From positions 1 to 7,364 of the forward strand of contig JAKAPY010000082.1 of the NCBI GenBank assembly GCA_021811925.1: a DNA stretch of 7,364 nucleotides, in the 5' to 3' direction. The notes under the pieces were generated by a model, which was not told the DNA's origin, made no database searches, and worked only from the letters and a program-made list of their open reading frames with translations. Below, in pieces: positions 5,678 to 7,364 of this stretch. Numbering within the stretch: the first letter of the stretch is position 1; the number at the start of each line of letters is the position of its first letter. Origin of the DNA: Thermoplasmata archaeon (GTDB lineage: Archaea > Thermoplasmatota > Thermoplasmata > Sysuiplasmatales > Sysuiplasmataceae). Made by a program: the position numbers and the translations under genes.

Positions 5678-6590
5678 TATCCAGTCTCAACCCCTCTCCG
5701 CCAATCGTGCACTTGTAAGGAATGAAACCTTTTTTCCTTATCGCTTCTGCAACCTTCTCGGGCTTGTCTGTGAGTGAAATGACGCTCCCGCCGCCGCCTG
5801 CCCCTGTCAGCTTCGCCCCGTATGAATAAGGCCTAACTGCATCTATTAGCTTCGCTATTTCATCTGAGCTCACGCCAAGCATGGAGAGGAGCCGCTGGTT
5901 CCTGTCCATTAGTTCTCCAATTCCCACCACATCGCCTTCCCTCATCCTCTTCCTCGCTTCGATTGTCACCGCACCGATCTCGGCTACCGCCTCCCTGGCT
6001 GTCTCGAACTTTGAATGCAGCCTCCTTACATTTTCAACGAGAGGGCCGGTAGCTGCCCCTTTTCCCGTGAAGCCTATGACCAGATTCAGTGGAGGCACTT
6101 CCGTGTGGTGTATATGCCAGGTAACATTCCCCTTCCTTATCGTCCAGAGAAGGCTGGCGCCCTCCTTCCTGTCAACAAAGACCGCGCCTCCGTGGGTAGC
6201 GGTAGAGGTGTCTATGGGACTCGCCCTTCCCTGAGCTATCAGTTCCACCTCGAATGCCATGGTTGCCACCCGCTCCGGTCCGTACTCCGGCCTGAGAGTG
6301 CCCACAGTTGCAACGGTAAGAGCGGCAGAGGATCCGAGGCCTGCACCCGGCGGTATGTCTGAATTGACCGTCAGGTTCATCGGACCGGACCCGGTAAGTT
6401 CGAGTGCAAAGTAAGGGTAGGGGTTTGATTCCCTGTGAAGTGGGATGCCGTTAAGCATTTTCGATGCCGAATTTTCCGCCAGTACCGCAGTCCGCAGGTT
6501 CAGGGCTGCAGCTATCGCTGGCTCACCAAATACAACTGCATGCTCACCAAAAAGAATCACCTTCCCAGGGGCGGACGCCTTTGAGTACAT
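5664..6590 (-). CDS. mvk: Mevalonate kinase (GHMP kinase family)
   Basis: This kinase phosphorylates mevalonate with ATP to mevalonate 5-phosphate, feeding isoprenoid and archaeal lipid synthesis in the cytoplasm. Three GHMP motifs are clear: SAPGKVILFGEHAVV (6-20), the ATP loop IPPGAGLGSSAA (79-90) and KLTGAGGGGS (260-269). The catalytic segment ASPIDTSTATHGG (123-135) carries Asp127, and the Asp-Thr sequence is like methanogen mevalonate kinase rather than the decarboxylase-like mevalonate-3-kinase. I chose the ATG at 6590 (308 residues) because homologues start just before SAPGK and GGAG lies 11 bases upstream. The in-frame ATG at 6662 would add 24 unconserved residues and overlap the upstream gene by 43 bases. 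It sits 29 bases after the ICMT-like gene and overlaps hutI by 14. Function well supported; start moderately so. Confidence 0.92.
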   Translation of the reverse strand: MYSKASAPGKVILFGEHAVVFGEPAIAAALNLRTAVLAENSASKMLNGIPLHRESNPYPYFALELTGSGPMNLTVNSDIPPGAGLGSSAALTVATVGTLRPEYGPERVATMAFEVELIAQGRASPIDTSTATHGGAVFVDRKEGASLLWTIRKGNVTWHIHHTEVPPLNLVIGFTGKGAATGPLVENVRRLHSKFETAREAVAEIGAVTIEARKRMREGDVVGIGELMDRNQRLLSMLGVSSDEIAKLIDAVRPYSYGAKLTGAGGGGSVISLTDKPEKVAEAIRKKGFIPYKCTIGGEGLRLDNGPG

Positions 6591-6619
6591 CGCAGTGGAG
6601 GCTCCAAATCTCTTCGGGA

Positions 6620-7228
6620 TTATATTCTTTGCACGTCCTTCTCCTTTGTTTCCTTCTTCCATGCGGATTTCAGAGATGGGATGAAAAGACGCACCTGGGC
6701 CCGGTACTCGTCATAGTCAGCACCCGACCTGCTTGCCCACTGGGCATCAATCGTCGTTGACGAGTAGTAGAGCAGAGGGAATGCAGCCGCGATAGAGACA
6801 ACAAGCCCCGGTATGCTGAGAAGGTAAAGAGGAAAGCCAGCCGAGCACAGGAAAAGACCGAAGAAAAGGGGATGGCGGACAAATCTGTAGAGACCCTTCG
6901 GCTTCAGGATCGCCCCGCGCTCTGGGTCTTCCAACAGGATCGAGGACATTGGTGACTTGGCGCCGTAGAAGAAGACAGCCCCTCCCAGAAAAACAAGCGC
7001 CCCTGCAAGTGAAATGACATAATAGGAGGGTAAGTCAACCCTTTGCATTGTTAGTACGCTGACGAGCAGAACTGCAATTCCTACAGCCCATCGTGCACCA
7101 GAATACTTGTTGAAAGGTATCCACCTCGTCGGATCGTCCGGGCTGCGCCTTAGAATGGAGAAGCCCATTGAAGCGCACAGTATTACCACAATGGCATCCT
7201 GTATTGCGAAGTAACCGCTAAATGGCAT
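6620..7228 (-). CDS. Isoprenylcysteine carboxyl methyltransferase (ICMT)-like membrane protein
   Basis: This 202-residue integral membrane protein has about five hydrophobic segments (roughly 6-24, 47-61, 67-88, 119-137, 139-155). The diagnostic part is C-terminal: GLYRFVRHPLFFG (112-124) with the Arg-His-Pro of the S-adenosylmethionine site. A helix between the last membrane segments follows, then WASRSGADYDEYRAQVRLFIP (166-185 region), where Asp-Tyr-x-x-Tyr and FIP are family features. Eukaryotic ICMT methylates prenylated cysteines, while prokaryotic relatives act on varied, mostly unknown substrates. As first gene of an operon with mevalonate kinase, a prenylated lipid, quinone or protein substrate is a reasonable guess only. 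ATG 7228 is preferred because GGGTG lies six bases upstream; GTG 7237 would add three residues. The tail is very basic and may face the cytoplasm. Family likely, substrate unknown. Confidence 0.8.
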   Translation of the reverse strand: MPFSGYFAIQDAIVVILCASMGFSILRRSPDDPTRWIPFNKYSGARWAVGIAVLLVSVLTMQRVDLPSYYVISLAGALVFLGGAVFFYGAKSPMSSILLEDPERGAILKPKGLYRFVRHPLFFGLFLCSAGFPLYLLSIPGLVVSIAAAFPLLYYSSTTIDAQWASRSGADYDEYRAQVRLFIPSLKSAWKKETKEKDVQRI

Positions 7229-7256
7229 TGTCTGCACCCGACCCGTGCATCCTGAT

Positions 7257-7290
7257 TGAATGCATGCGCTCTCTTAAGCTGTTGCATTCA
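7257..7290. repeat. 8-bp inverted repeat upstream of the ICMT-like operon
   Basis: TGAATGCA (7257-7264) and TGCATTCA (7283-7290) are exact inverted copies with an 18-base spacer, lying about 30-60 bases upstream of the operon's first start codon. It could be an operator or a leader hairpin. No convincing TATA box lies next to it. Confidence 0.4.
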
Positions 7291-7294
7291 GACT

Positions 7295-7328
7295 GGCTGA
7301 AAGGCGTGAATCGCCTCCAGCGGCAGCC
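7295..7328 (-). repeat. Nested inverted repeats in the putative operon leader
   Basis: GGCTG (7295-7299) pairs with CAGCC (7324-7328) and encloses AGGCG (7302-7306) pairing with CGCCT (7312-7316) around five bases. If the operon starts from the TATATC-like stretch near 7337-7347, the inner stem would lie at the transcript's 5' end. It may equally be chance; no known RNA family is recognised. Confidence 0.25.
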
Positions 7329-7336
7329 GAACATGA

Positions 7337-7347
7337 GATATAGGAAT
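7337..7347 (-). promoter_or_regulatory. Weak TATA-like box possibly serving the ICMT-mevalonate kinase-hutI operon
   Basis: On the minus strand this reads TCCTATATCTC. It would start transcription near 7316 and leave a leader of about 85-90 bases before the ATG at 7228. It is the only TATA-like stretch between that gene and the window edge; the real promoter may lie outside. Confidence 0.25.
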
Positions 7348-7364
7348 AATACCGATATTGAGAT

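Noticed and set aside
6591..6662. 24-residue N-terminal extension of mevalonate kinase from ATG 6662
   Set aside because: It lacks a ribosome binding site, overlaps the upstream gene by 43 bases and precedes the usual family start just before SAPGK.

Overview
The window looks like a chromosomal segment of an archaeon, most probably in or near the class Thermoplasmata. The main evidence is a 397-residue geranylgeranyl reductase that closely resembles, as I recall it, the Thermoplasma acidophilum enzyme, including its 397-residue length and its ending in ...EDLI. Supporting signs are archaeal TATA boxes about 26 bases upstream of start codons, a likely leaderless gene, TrmB- and Lrp-type regulators, an archaeal-type mevalonate kinase and frequent AGG/AGA/ATA codons. 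By eye the base composition is moderately G+C-rich, unlike Picrophilus or Ferroplasma. Genus cannot be decided from this piece. There are no RNA genes, mobile elements or CRISPR arrays.

Layout. Positions 1-580 (minus) hold the N-terminal 193 residues of a TrmB-type regulator that runs off the left edge. It diverges from a two-gene unit on the plus strand: a small 2x[4Fe-4S] ferredoxin (711-914) and geranylgeranyl reductase (971-2164), which saturates the isoprenoid chains of archaeal lipids. A 205-base spacer ends in a TATA box and a perfect 11-bp inverted repeat. After it comes a class III PLP aminotransferase (2370-3713), then an Lrp/AsnC regulator (3862-4389) with its own TATA box and inverted repeat. 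Both repeats share the core ACAR-N10-YTGT, so the Lrp protein may control itself and the aminotransferase. Converging from the right on the minus strand is a three-gene operon: an ICMT-like membrane methyltransferase (7228-6620), mevalonate kinase (6590-5664) and imidazolonepropionase HutI (5677-4427). The last two overlap by 14 bp.

How the genes work together. Two blocks concern isoprenoid lipids: mevalonate kinase near the start of the pathway, and ferredoxin plus geranylgeranyl reductase at the end. The ICMT-like protein could act on a prenylated or lipid substrate. The other theme is amino-acid catabolism: the aminotransferase, the Lrp regulator and HutI of histidine degradation. HutI is oddly placed as the last gene of the mevalonate kinase operon, and no hutH or hutU is present. 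The classical mevalonate kinase is notable because Thermoplasma itself is known for a mevalonate-3-phosphate route.

I did not find a clearly new multi-gene system. The most interesting signals are the paired promoter inverted repeats, the operator-like repeat at the TrmB gene, the ferredoxin-reductase pairing, and the mixed methyltransferase / mevalonate kinase / hutI operon.
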